Assembly (NCBI GenBank): GCA_017427645.1
Contig: JAFRSI010000152.1
Coordinates: forward strand, 1 to 64,000
Length of the DNA: 64,000 bases
Direction: 5' to 3'
Origin: Oscillospiraceae bacterium
Lineage (GTDB): Bacteria; Bacillota; Clostridia; Oscillospirales; Oscillospiraceae
Under the pieces are notes generated by a model. It did no database searches. It was given only the letters and a program-made list of their open reading frames with translations, and was not told the origin of the DNA. Below, one piece after another: positions 30,038 to 37,759 of this stretch; the stretch's first letter is position 1; every line of letters begins with the position of its first letter. A program made the position numbers and the translations under genes.

Positions 30038-30565
30038 TTACAGTTTTAAAAAGCGTTTTATTCGCTCAAGAAGCGTCGGTTTCTTTCTATTCCCCCAAAT
30101 CTTTTCTGAATCGAGCGGTATACCGTTGTAAAGATATGCAAAAAAAGCTGAGTCAAACGATTCCCAGGCTAATATACCGTCTTCTGCCAGAGAATAGTAA
30201 TACTCCATGTAAAACATATCCTCCCAAGTTCCTGGGTCAAAATCTCCTGGATCACCGATATGTGATGCAATTGTATACATGGCAGAAACTACTTGCCATT
30301 TGTCCATTTGCTGCGATTCAAATGCCTTCTTCAAATAGCGTCTCAATCTATTACAAACAGAAGCCTCATCAACCTGCTGTTCCATTCGGTATTTCATGAG
30401 AACAGCAATTGTTTTGTTGTAATCGGATCCGCAACATGCTAAATCCAATGTAATGTCGTTTAAAGGTTCTTCTTTTTCCAGAAAAGTATTAAGCCATCTA
30501 TCGTATTCGTCTGAAAAACCAAGTACCAATAGATTCTCATAGTAGAAAGCATCTTCGCGATTCAT
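30038..30565 (-). CDS. Acidic soluble protein, unknown
   Basis: 175 residues, mostly helical and acidic, with many aromatic residues (YYENLLVLGFSDEYDRWL, MFYMEYYYSLAEDG). A basic C-terminal tail reads GNRKKPTLLERIKRFLKL. No signal peptide. The size and acidity resemble polymorphic-toxin immunity proteins, but no toxin is adjacent and no family is recognised. GGAGG precedes the ATG by seven bases. Repeat copy D follows it. Confidence 0.7.
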   Translation of the reverse strand: MNREDAFYYENLLVLGFSDEYDRWLNTFLEKEEPLNDITLDLACCGSDYNKTIAVLMKYRMEQQVDEASVCNRLRRYLKKAFESQQMDKWQVVSAMYTIASHIGDPGDFDPGTWEDMFYMEYYYSLAEDGILAWESFDSAFFAYLYNGIPLDSEKIWGNRKKPTLLERIKRFLKL

Positions 30566-30633
30566 TTGCTTTCCTCCTAATAATACCGATTTATCGATCT
30601 GATTATACCACAGCCAAGCGAGTCGGGTAAAGC

Positions 30634-30671
30634 AGAAACCTCTTTTGCCTTGGTAGACAAAAGAGGTTTCT
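30634..30671. terminator. Terminator hairpin, near-copy of the one at 29895
   Basis: Stem AGAAACCTCTTTTG / CAAAAGAGGTTTCT with a 10-base loop differing by one base from the 29895 copy. It lies just downstream of the tRNA-Leu pair and so can end that transcript. Confidence 0.7.
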
Positions 30672-30675
30672 TTGA

Positions 30676-30763
30676 TGGTGCGCGAGGCGGGACTTGAACC
30701 CGCACGTGCGTAATGCACACTAGAACCTGAATCTAGCGAGTCTGCCAATTCCACCACTCGCGC
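30676..30763 (-). tRNA. tRNA-Leu (CAG anticodon)
   Basis: The acceptor GCGCGAG pairs with CTCGCGC, then A and an encoded CCA. Anticodon stem CTAGA / TCTAG with loop TTCAGGT gives CAG. A long class II variable arm and GGTTCAAGTCC T-arm are present. Confidence 0.96.
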
Positions 30764-30785
30764 ATTGGCGCATTCCGAAAGAAAG

Positions 30786-30872
30786 TGGTGCGAGTGGCGG
30801 GACTTGAACCCGCACGTCCTTACGAACACAAGCACCTCAAGCTTGCCTGTCTGCCTGTTCCAGCACACTCGC
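30786..30872 (-). tRNA. tRNA-Leu (GAG anticodon)
   Basis: The acceptor GCGAGTG pairs with CACTCGC, with encoded CCA. Anticodon stem CAAGC / GCTTG with loop TTGAGGT gives GAG. Class II variable arm. It precedes the CAG isoacceptor by 22 bases and shares its promoter. Confidence 0.96.
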
Positions 30873-30903
30873 AGATCGCTTCCCCAAACGGAACGCTTGA
30901 TTA

Positions 30904-30931
30904 TTATAACACGCCTTGCCGGTTTGTCAAG
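30904..30931 (-). promoter_or_regulatory. Promoter of the tRNA-Leu pair
   Basis: Reading leftward: TTGACA, 16 bases, TATAAT, both hexamers perfect. Confidence 0.85.
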
Positions 30932-31112
30932 AGCGGCAGACCCGCTTTTTGCAAAAATGCCCGCCGTCGCTTATCTGCATCTGCCCTTTTTTACCGAATT
31001 GTAAGGACTTTTTGTGGAACCTTCGATATAATAACAGTCGGTAAGGTTCGTGTCCTGCGTTTTGCCCCGGATCGGCTTTGCCGCTATTCTGGCTATTCTG
31101 GAGGTCATCACT

Positions 31113-31913
31113 ATGTGGAGTCGCAGAGAACTGAAAGCGCGGGGCAAGGCCGCCTTCAAGTCCCGCTATTGGATGTGTGTGGCGATCGCGCTGATCATGA
31201 CGTTGATCCTGGGCGGCGGCGCGGGCGTCATGGCCGGCTCCGCAGGCAGCCGCATCGACCTCACCCCCAACTCCGGCAATACCTCTTCCATTACGGAAAA
31301 CGTGGATATCCCGGAGCTTCCCGGCGGCTTCGACGACGTCGGTGAGGCGTTCGGTCATCTCAAGGAGGCGCTGGCGGAGGCAAAAGACTCCGGCATCCTC
31401 TTTGCCGTCATAGCTCTGGTGGCGGGCGTCCTTCTGGTGGCGGGCCTGGTCTCCCTGTTGCTGAAGCTCCTGCTGCTCAACCCCCTGGAGGTGGGTTGCC
31501 AGAATTTCTTCCTCCGCAACAGCGAGGGCAGCGGCCAGCTGAACGACCTGGAGCGCGGCTTTACTCCCGCCTGGGGCAACAACGTCAAGACCATGTTCCT
31601 GCGGGGCCTCTTCCTGGCCCTGTGGAGCCTCCTGTTCGTGATCCCCGGTATCGTCAAGGCCTACTCCTACCGCATGGTTCCCTTTATCCTGTCCGACCAT
31701 CCCGAGATGCGGGGCACGGAGGTCATCACCCTGTCCCGGCAGATGATGCGCGGTCAGAAATGGCGCGCCTTTGTCCTGGATCTCTCGTTCCTGGGGTGGC
31801 ATATCCTCTCCCTCCTGACGATCGGGATCCTGGGCGTCTTCTACGTCGCCCCCTACAAGCGCTGCACCGACGCCGAGCTCTACCAGGCTCTCAAGCGTGA
31901 GCAGGGTCTCTGA
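31113..31913 (+). CDS. DUF975 family membrane protein
   Basis: 266 residues. It starts MWSRRELKARGKAAFKSRYW, the DUF975 hallmark, then four or five helices with a polar loop rich in Gly/Asn/Thr. The segments LFVIPGIVKAYSYRMVPFIL and GTEVITLSRQMMRGQKW match the family core. Function unknown. GGAGG is eight bases before the ATG at 31113. Confidence 0.88.
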   Translation: MWSRRELKARGKAAFKSRYWMCVAIALIMTLILGGGAGVMAGSAGSRIDLTPNSGNTSSITENVDIPELPGGFDDVGEAFGHLKEALAEAKDSGILFAVIALVAGVLLVAGLVSLLLKLLLLNPLEVGCQNFFLRNSEGSGQLNDLERGFTPAWGNNVKTMFLRGLFLALWSLLFVIPGIVKAYSYRMVPFILSDHPEMRGTEVITLSRQMMRGQKWRAFVLDLSFLGWHILSLLTIGILGVFYVAPYKRCTDAELYQALKREQGL

Positions 31914-31945
31914 TCCTCGCCCCGCCGCAATACCAACAATACCAA

Positions 31946-31980
31946 CAGGAGCCGCCCGGCAGGCGGCTCCTGTGCTTTTT
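31946..31980. terminator. Bidirectional terminator
   Basis: An 11-bp stem CAGGAGCCGCC / GGCGGCTCCTG, then TGCTTTTT, between convergent genes. Confidence 0.78.
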
Positions 31981-32569
31981 ATGCTTGACGCAGCGTCTTG
32001 ATCGCCTTATCCAGCGCATCCTCCACACCCCGGGCAAAGGCGGCGTGGCCCTCGGGGAGGAAGTGAACGCCGTCAAAGGTCAGCGCCACGCCCCAGATGC
32101 CCGCGTCGGCAAAGGCCGCGCCCAGCTTTTCCGCCAGGGCCCGGTACACCGCCCCCAGGCGGGCCGACCTGCCGATCAATTCCCGGTTCGGCACCCACGT
32201 CCCCGGCTCCATGGGCGGCGGGGCGATCAGCAGCACCGCCGCGCCGTCGGCCTTCTCGCCGATGCAGCGCAGCAGCGCCTCCATCCGCGCGCCGGCCTCC
32301 TCCGGCGACGCCCCCTGCAGCAGATCGTTGCTGCCCAGCATCACCGTCACCGCGTCCAGAGGCAGCGCCCGGCGGATCAGTGCCTCCACAGCCGGCAGCT
32401 CCCGTCCCCGGGGGATCGAGGCCCCGTTCTCTCCGCCGTTGAGCACCGTCCAGCCCCTGCCCTCCAGCAGGCCGGTCCATCGCACGTCGGCTCCGTATCG
32501 GGAGCCGAAAAAGGATCTGGGATCGTAGCCGTACGTATTGGAGTCGCCGATACACAGCACTCGCCTCAT
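31979..32569 (-). CDS. SGNH/GDSL hydrolase
   Basis: 196 residues. Block I RVLCIGDSNTYGYDP (Ser), block III VMLGSNDLLQG (Gly, Asn-Asp) and block V DGVHFLPEGHAAFA (Asp-His). No signal peptide. Related to cytosolic arylesterase/lysophospholipase-like SGNH enzymes. GGAGGAGAGG precedes the ATG. Confidence 0.88.
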   Translation of the reverse strand: MRRVLCIGDSNTYGYDPRSFFGSRYGADVRWTGLLEGRGWTVLNGGENGASIPRGRELPAVEALIRRALPLDAVTVMLGSNDLLQGASPEEAGARMEALLRCIGEKADGAAVLLIAPPPMEPGTWVPNRELIGRSARLGAVYRALAEKLGAAFADAGIWGVALTFDGVHFLPEGHAAFARGVEDALDKAIKTLRQA

Positions 32570-32704
32570 GTTCCTCTCCTCCCCCGTTTTTCTCCCGGAA
32601 TTCTCTTTGTCATCATACACCGCCCGCCGCCGGATGACAAGTCCTTGCACATTGATCCCCGCCGTGATATCATCGTGGCAGACGCAAGAGAGGAGGGAAC
32701 GCAC

Positions 32705-33295
32705 ATGGCAGAGCTTGTCCTTCGGCCCATGACGGCGCCGGAGATCCAACACTGGTATGCTCAGGAACTGACCGAGGCCTTTGCCGAGAACGAGCGCAAG
32801 CCCCTCCCGGATATCCTGGCTCTGGCGGAGGCAGGCCGCTATCGCCTGCTTGGTCTCTTTGACGGCCCCCGCATGATGGGCTACGCCACCCTGTGGGTCC
32901 GTAAAGGGATCCCCCTTGTCCTGCTGGACTATCTGGGGGTCAGCGCCGCTCTGCGCAGCGGCGGTCTGGGCTCTCTCATCCTGGCGCGGCTGCGGGAGCA
33001 GTACGCCCCTCTGGTCACGGAGTCGGAGCTGCCGGTGGCAGGCGACAGCCAGGCGGCCAACAGCCTGCGCCTGCGCCGCATCGCCTTTTACCGGCGCAGC
33101 GGCTTCGTCCCGGTCTACGAGATGGCCACCTGCGGCATGCGCTGGCAGGCGCTGGCGGCCAACGCCGACGGCTGTTCCACGGCGGAGATCGCGGCCTGGC
33201 ACCGGGCCCTCTACGGCCCGGAGCGGACGGACGTGCAGATCCCCCTGCCTCCCGACCAGCAGCCCCGGCCCCCCTACTGGATGGCGGATCGCTGA
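32705..33295 (+). CDS. GNAT-family N-acetyltransferase
   Basis: 196 residues. YLGVSAALRSGGLGSLILAR is the acetyl-CoA loop; RRIAFYRRSGFVPVYEMA is the C-terminal GNAT helix-strand. The last 40 residues are Pro-rich and ordinary for this clostridial subgroup. AGGAGGG precedes the ATG. Confidence 0.86.
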   Translation: MAELVLRPMTAPEIQHWYAQELTEAFAENERKPLPDILALAEAGRYRLLGLFDGPRMMGYATLWVRKGIPLVLLDYLGVSAALRSGGLGSLILARLREQYAPLVTESELPVAGDSQAANSLRLRRIAFYRRSGFVPVYEMATCGMRWQALAANADGCSTAEIAAWHRALYGPERTDVQIPLPPDQQPRPPYWMADR

Positions 33296-33341
33296 CCGGC
33301 GCCATCCCGCGTCAAAACCAAATGAAAAGGAGTGATCGTCT

Positions 33342-33380
33342 GTGAAGAAGATGCGTGCATGGAGGGTCCACGCCCTTTGA
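33342..33380 (+). CDS. Candidate 12-codon leader ORF before the tandem GNAT gene
   Basis: GTG start with AAGGAG nine bases upstream, encoding MKKMRAWRVHAL. Its stop lies inside a hairpin GGAGGGTC / GACCCTCC (33361-33386) that ends five bases before the ribosome site of the next gene. Could couple translation; unproven. Confidence 0.3.
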   Translation: MKKMRAWRVHAL

Positions 33381-33402
33381 CCCTCCCCAAAAGGAGGATA
33401 AC

Positions 33403-34329
33403 ATGACAAGTCTGTTCGACGTAAACGAACGAAACTGGCAGGACGTGGCCAGGCTGACCGTCCGGGACGACCAGCGCGCCTGGCTGGACAGCGCCCTGGG
33501 CATCGTGGCCCGGGGTTATGCCTACCGCGCCTGCCGCGCCAAAGTCATCGGCATTGCCGACGGGACGCAGATCATCGGCGTCGCCCTGGTCCGGGACCTG
33601 GACGAGGAGCCCGCCTGCTACGATCTGCAGCAATTCCTGATCGACGCGCGCTTTCAGGGCCGGGGTCACGGCACGGAGGCGCTGGAGCTGATCCTGTCCC
33701 GGCTCCGACAGGAGCGAAAGTACGACTGTGTGGAGGTCTGCATTGACCGCGCCAACGCCGCCGCGCTGCGGATGGTGGAAAAAGCGGGGTTCATTGACAC
33801 CGGCTACGTGGACGAGAGCGTTCCCCACTGTCTGAATCTGATCTGCCGCTTCGCCCCTGCCCTCCCCTGCTCCGACGTACTGATCTCCGACTTCACCCAC
33901 CCGCAGTTTCAAACCGCCTTCCGGCAGTATTTCGACGAGCTGGGGATGACGGTGTCGGACTGGGACCAGCTGTTCCGGGACATGAATGCCGACGGCGGGA
34001 ATCTCGCCTGGCTTCGCCTCTCCGAGGCCGGGGAGCCCGTGGGCTTTCTCCAGTTCAAGCCCATCTCCTTCACCAGTTGGTTCTTTGAGGAGACCTGCGG
34101 CTTTATCCGGGAGCTCTGGGTGGCAGAGCCGCACCGGGGCAGTGGACATGGCGCTGCGCTTCTGTCCAGGGCCGAGGCGTATTTCCGGGATCACGGCCTG
34201 TCCATCGCTATTCTGACCACAGATACCGCCCAGGTGTTCTACCGACGCCACGGCTATGTCCCGGCGCCTGGCTGCCGAGCCAGAAACGGCGATGAGGTCT
34301 TTGTCAAAAAGCTCACCGGGTTCTGCTGA
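33403..34329 (+). CDS. Tandem GNAT acetyltransferase (two domains)
   Basis: 308 residues. The first GNAT domain (1-150) has FLIDARFQGRGHGTEALELI and NAAALRMVEKAGF; the second (150-308) has ELWVAEPHRGSGHGAALLSR and TAQVFYRRHGYV. Both acetyl-CoA loops keep the G-x-G turn. Two-domain GNATs may use one copy for substrate binding. AAGGAGG precedes the ATG. Confidence 0.87.
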   Translation: MTSLFDVNERNWQDVARLTVRDDQRAWLDSALGIVARGYAYRACRAKVIGIADGTQIIGVALVRDLDEEPACYDLQQFLIDARFQGRGHGTEALELILSRLRQERKYDCVEVCIDRANAAALRMVEKAGFIDTGYVDESVPHCLNLICRFAPALPCSDVLISDFTHPQFQTAFRQYFDELGMTVSDWDQLFRDMNADGGNLAWLRLSEAGEPVGFLQFKPISFTSWFFEETCGFIRELWVAEPHRGSGHGAALLSRAEAYFRDHGLSIAILTTDTAQVFYRRHGYVPAPGCRARNGDEVFVKKLTGFC

Positions 34330-34370
34330 CCGCCCCGGAGCCAGCGGCCACGCTTTCCATTTCCGCGGCG

Positions 34371-34483
34371 GAGGACGGCTGCCGCTCCGTCGCCTTTCCG
34401 CTGATCTCCGCCGGCATCTTTGACGTTCTGAACGACCGGACGCTGGAGCTGGGGCGGAGATCGCCGGACGGGGCGAAAGCTGA
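34371..34483 (+). pseudogene. Remnant of a macrodomain gene
   Basis: Translation gives EDGCRSVAFPLISAGIF, then a jump to DVLNDRTLELGRR. Both pieces match the end of the intact macrodomain protein at 48178-48699 (ENGCRSVAFPLISAGIF ... AVLNDRMLELGRR). A net 93 bases are missing in frame, and one G fewer in the tail shifts the stop. Similarity continues past the stop (GCGAAAGCTGACAGAGCAC). It is on the opposite strand to the intact gene. Confidence 0.75.
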
Positions 34484-34494
34484 CAGAGCACGCA

Positions 34495-34538
34495 ATAAAC
34501 GCAGAAAAGACGGCGTCAGCCGTCTTTTCTGCGTTTAT
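34495..34538. terminator. Strong bidirectional terminator
   Basis: A perfect 20-bp stem (34495-34514 with 34519-34538) and a GTCA loop. Its right end overlaps the stop of the GH5 gene. Confidence 0.85.
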
Positions 34539-35560
34539 CGGGAGTTGTGTTTTTTCAGGGTCTCCAGCAGCCACAGCCCGGTGTCGGTATAATCCTCGGG
34601 GGCAAAGCCGCTGTATTTGGGAACGGTGGAGCGGATGGCGGAGCAGGCCTCGGCCACCTTGGCGTAAGCCCACATGCAATAAGAGATGCGCTCGCGCTCC
34701 AGCATTTCGATCCACAGGTCCGCGCTGTCCAGGTCCCGGGGAAGACCGCCGCTGGAGGCGGTAACGCCGTATTCGCTGACGAAAATGGGCAGACCGCTTT
34801 GGCTGACCTCCTCCGCCATGTCCCGCACCTCCCGGCCGTGGGTGGCGGCGTAGAAGTGGAGGGTGTAGAGGATATTGTCAAACGGCAGAGGGTCGGCGGC
34901 GACGCTGCGCAGGTCCTTGGACCAGTCGGGGCTGCCCACGATGATGACGGAGTCGGGGTCCTTCTCCCGAATCACGGGGATGACCCGTTGGGCGTACTCC
35001 TTGACCCGCTGCCAGTCCACGCCGTTGGGCTCGTTGCAGATCTCGTAGAGGACGTTGTTGTAATCGGCGTATCGCTCCGCCGTCTCCGCGAAGAAGCGCT
35101 CCGCTTCGTCCACATAGGTGTTGGGGTCCCCGTCGCTGAGGATGTGCCAGTCGATGATCACGTACATGTTGTGGGTCCGGGCCAGCTCCACGCCGTTGGC
35201 AACGTCAGCCCTGTAGCGATCCTTGTTGCCCTTGGTGCAGTAGCCCACGGTACCTACGCCGTATGTGTACATGGCCAGGCGGATCAGGTTTACCCCGTCG
35301 TCCTCCGACAGCTCACGGAAGGTGTCCTCGTTGAGGAAGGACTCAGAGGTGATGAGACCGTTGGTGCTGACGCCCCGGAGCATGACGCTCTCCCCGCTCT
35401 GGGAACAGAGCTTTCCGTCCTTGACCTGCAGCCGGCCGCAGGAGGAGGGACGGGCTCTGCCGTCGTCCGGGGCGGCGGGCCCGGGGGACGGGGCTCCGCA
35501 GCCAGCCAGCAGGGCGATCAGCAGCGCCCCGGCGAGAAACAACGTAAATATTCTTTTCAT
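34535..35560 (-). CDS. Glycoside hydrolase family 5 lipoprotein (endoglucanase-like)
   Basis: 341 residues. A lipoprotein signal ends in LLAGCGAPSPGPA (Cys 21), so the enzyme is tethered outside the membrane. The GH5 TIM barrel has LRGVSTNGL, VIIDWHILSDGDP, the acid/base YEICNEPNG (Glu) and the nucleophile IFVSEYGVTASSGG (Glu). It most resembles GH5_2 endo-beta-1,4-glucanases; the exact beta-glucan is uncertain. No carbohydrate-binding module is present and it stands alone, suggesting a scavenging role. Confidence 0.9.
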   Translation of the reverse strand: MKRIFTLFLAGALLIALLAGCGAPSPGPAAPDDGRARPSSCGRLQVKDGKLCSQSGESVMLRGVSTNGLITSESFLNEDTFRELSEDDGVNLIRLAMYTYGVGTVGYCTKGNKDRYRADVANGVELARTHNMYVIIDWHILSDGDPNTYVDEAERFFAETAERYADYNNVLYEICNEPNGVDWQRVKEYAQRVIPVIREKDPDSVIIVGSPDWSKDLRSVAADPLPFDNILYTLHFYAATHGREVRDMAEEVSQSGLPIFVSEYGVTASSGGLPRDLDSADLWIEMLERERISYCMWAYAKVAEACSAIRSTVPKYSGFAPEDYTDTGLWLLETLKKHNSR

Positions 35561-35650
35561 GTCGGAGTCTCCCCCACTCTTTTTCGTTTTGTACGGACAG
35601 GCAGTCCGTTTGGAGCCGCCGCGTTCTGCGGCGCTGTACCGGAGAGCGTC

Positions 35651-36670
35651 CTACTGGACGCGGATCTTGTCGCGGGTGATGTCGGAGAGGGACTTGCAGC
35701 CGGTCATCACCATGGCGTCGCGGAGTTCGTTCCGGATTTTTTGGGAGTACAGCACGACGCCCTCCCGGCCGCCGCCGTGGGCCGCGATCACGTAGGGCCT
35801 GCCGATCAGCACGGCGTCGGCGCCCAGCGCCAGGCATTTGAACACGTCCATGCCGGAGCGGATCCCGCCGTCAACAAAGATCTTCAGCCGTGTGCCCACG
35901 GCCTCACGGATCTCGGGGAGCATGGAGCAGGGCGCGGGGGAGTCCTCCATGACCCGCCCGCCGTGGGACGATACCACGATCCCGTAGCAGCCCGCGTCCG
36001 CGCAGCGCCGCGCCGCGGCGGGGGTCATGATCCCCTTGGGGATGAAGGGAAGGCGGGTGCTGTTCACGATGCGGCCCATCCCCTCCTGAGAGATCGGATA
36101 GACCGGCTTGCCCGCCTTCTTCAGGAGCAGATTGCCGCAGGAGTCGATATCGCAGGCCACCGCCAGGGCGTTCACGTCTTCGGCCTGGCGGATCTTCTCC
36201 ATCAGCCGCGGCAGCGCCCAGGGCTTGACCGTGGGGATGGCGACGCCGCCTACGTCCTTGATGATGGGGAGCTGCAGTTCATAGAGGGAATCGTAAAAGG
36301 CGTCCGGCGTAAAGGAGAGGCTGCCGCTGTCGACCATGCCGCGGATGGTCATGTCGGCAAAGGCCTCGTCCGTCAGATAGCCGTTGTAGTTGCTGTCCAT
36401 GCCGCCGATCGGCGCCATAAAGAAGGGTACGTCAAAGCGGCGTCCCAAAAGCTCCATGGATGTGTCGATCTCCGAGGGCTCATACACCAGATCCATCAGC
36501 ACCTTGACCCGCTTCAGATACTCGCGGCAGACGGTGAAGGAGCTGCCGCTGCCCATTCCGCCCACGCCGGGGATCTCGCCCCGGCAGGCCCGGCCGTCGC
36601 ACTCCGGGCAGACCCGGCACTTCGGCCCCATTACTTCCCGCGCCTTGGTCCAGACCTCCTGTATCGTCAT
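35651..36670 (-). CDS. FMN-dependent alpha-hydroxyacid dehydrogenase/oxidase
   Basis: 339 residues of the LldD/glycolate-oxidase family: FFMAPIGGMDS at the first FMN contact, PFIPKGIMTPAAARRCADAG with the FMN Lys, VVSSHGGRVMED with the catalytic His-Gly-Gly-Arg, and FVDGGIRSGMDVFKCLALGA as phosphate site. The N-terminus carries CRVCPECDGRACRGEIPG, a four-Cys cluster found in clostridial members but not in classical enzymes, which may bind metal. It oxidises a small 2-hydroxyacid; which one is unknown. Confidence 0.9.
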   Translation of the reverse strand: MTIQEVWTKAREVMGPKCRVCPECDGRACRGEIPGVGGMGSGSSFTVCREYLKRVKVLMDLVYEPSEIDTSMELLGRRFDVPFFMAPIGGMDSNYNGYLTDEAFADMTIRGMVDSGSLSFTPDAFYDSLYELQLPIIKDVGGVAIPTVKPWALPRLMEKIRQAEDVNALAVACDIDSCGNLLLKKAGKPVYPISQEGMGRIVNSTRLPFIPKGIMTPAAARRCADAGCYGIVVSSHGGRVMEDSPAPCSMLPEIREAVGTRLKIFVDGGIRSGMDVFKCLALGADAVLIGRPYVIAAHGGGREGVVLYSQKIRNELRDAMVMTGCKSLSDITRDKIRVQ

Positions 36671-37062
36671 TCTGATCGCCCCTTTTCTGAATGATTTTGT
36701 TGGCTTTCCGGTGGATATCAGCATCATAGCACATTTTTCCTGAGATTTCCATTCCCTGAGCAAAAATAGCACATATCGGGGGGCGGTCCCGCGGGGGAGT
36801 TGATTCTCGATGGAACGTCGTGCCAGCGGACTGTGAGGCGGGAAGAGCTCGAGAGAGGGGGAGCCCCTCTCGATGCTTTCCATCAAACCGGTGCAAAGCA
36901 CCGGCGCCAGTCGAAAATCCTTGTGGCACAACGGTTTCCGACTGGTGCCCCGTCGGGGATTCTCTTCTCATTGCGCAAACATGCCACCGGCATGTTTGCT
37001 GCCGGCTTTGTTCCCTCGCGCTGCTCGGGCAAAGCCGGAATTCGTTTCGAATCCCCTCCGGC
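36671..37062. other. Non-coding stretch with inverted repeats and a tRNA 3'-end copy
   Basis: No gene is supported. CCAGTCG (36907) and CGACTGG (36939) form an inverted repeat, and ACCGGTGCAAAGCACCGG is a hairpin near 36887-36904. TGGTGCCCCGTCGGGGATTC at 36943-36962 repeats the last 20 bases of the tRNA-Lys gene (37099-37118) in the same orientation. Confidence 0.55.
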
Positions 37063-37099
37063 ATGACAAAAGACCACCCCGTGGGTGGTCTTTTGTCAT
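37063..37099. terminator. Terminator of the tRNA cluster
   Basis: A 17-bp perfect stem ATGACAAAAGACCACCC / GGGTGGTCTTTTGTCAT with a 3-base loop, directly after tRNA-Lys. Confidence 0.85.
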
Positions 37100-37174
37100 G
37101 GTGCCCCGTCGGGGATTCGAACCCCGGACACCCTGCTTAAAAGGCAGGTGCTCTACCTACTGAGCTAACGGAGC
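37099..37174 (-). tRNA. tRNA-Lys (TTT anticodon)
   Basis: Acceptor GCTCCGT / ACGGGGC (one G-U pair), D-arm TAGCTCAGTAGGTAGAGCA, anticodon loop CTTTTAA, encoded CCA. Last of five tRNAs. Confidence 0.96.
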
Positions 37175-37208
37175 GGACAATATGACAAGGGATATACCCG
37201 AATCTGTC

Positions 37209-37283
37209 TGGCAGGGATGGCTGGACTCGAACCAGCGGATGAGGGAGTCAAAGTCCCTTGCCTTACCACTTGGCTACACCCCT
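37209..37283 (-). tRNA. tRNA-Gln (TTG anticodon)
   Basis: Acceptor AGGGGTG / CATCCCT, D-arm TAGCCAAGTGGTAAGGCA, anticodon loop CTTTGAC (TTG), encoded CCA. Confidence 0.95.
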
Positions 37284-37333
37284 GTGTGGAAAAGTGACAG
37301 GGATTGGGATCGCTCCCAATCCCTGTTTTACTG

Positions 37334-37411
<78 letters not shown>

Positions 37412-37452
37412 ACATATACGTCCGCACGGGAAGCTGTCTCCGACGAAAAAAC

Positions 37453-37529
37453 TGGTACGCCAAGAGGGACTCGAACCCCCGGCCCACAGCTTAGAAGGCT
37501 GTTGCTCTATCCAACTGAGCTATTGGCGC
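37453..37529 (-). tRNA. tRNA-Arg (TCT anticodon)
   Basis: Acceptor GCGCCAA / TTGGCGT (first pair G-U), anticodon loop CTTCTAA (TCT), encoded CCA. Confidence 0.95.
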
Positions 37530-37542
37530 ATAGATAAACAGT

Positions 37543-37617
37543 TGGAGCGGGTGACGGGAATCGAACCCGCATCCCCAGCTTGGAAGGCTGGTGCCCTGGC
37601 CATTGTGCTACACCCGC
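37543..37617 (-). tRNA. tRNA-Gly (TCC anticodon)
   Basis: Acceptor GCGGGTG / CACCCGC, D-arm TAGCACAATGGCCAGGGCA, anticodon loop CTTCCAA (TCC), encoded CCA. First of the five-tRNA transcript. Confidence 0.96.
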
Positions 37618-37649
37618 ACATGCCCTCCGCAGAAATCGTCAGCTTAGAT

Positions 37650-37678
37650 AGATTACCATGAAACCATATTGCTGTCAA
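37650..37678 (-). promoter_or_regulatory. Promoter of the five-tRNA cluster
   Basis: Reading leftward: TTGACA, 17 bases, TAATCT, 32 bases before tRNA-Gly. Confidence 0.75.
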
Positions 37679-37711
37679 GGCCTTCTTGCGATTTTGCCGC
37701 CGTTTTTTTTG

Positions 37712-37750
37712 TAAAAACGGCGGGGCGGACGGATACTCCGCCCGCCCCGC
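37712..37750 (-). terminator. Terminator of the pyr operon
   Basis: On the minus strand a 14-bp stem starting GCGGGGCGGGCGGA with one mismatch and a 3-base loop, followed by CGTTTTT, ten bases after pyrI. Confidence 0.82.
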
Positions 37751-37759
37751 GGGAAGGTG

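Noticed and set aside
30038..30565. Toxin-immunity pair
   Set aside because: The acidic protein has an immunity-like size and charge, but there is no toxin gene nearby and no family match, so it is left as unknown.
36943..37118. An integrated element at tRNA-Lys
   Set aside because: The interval between the two 20-base repeats holds no gene and no integrase, so only a possible scar or site is reported.
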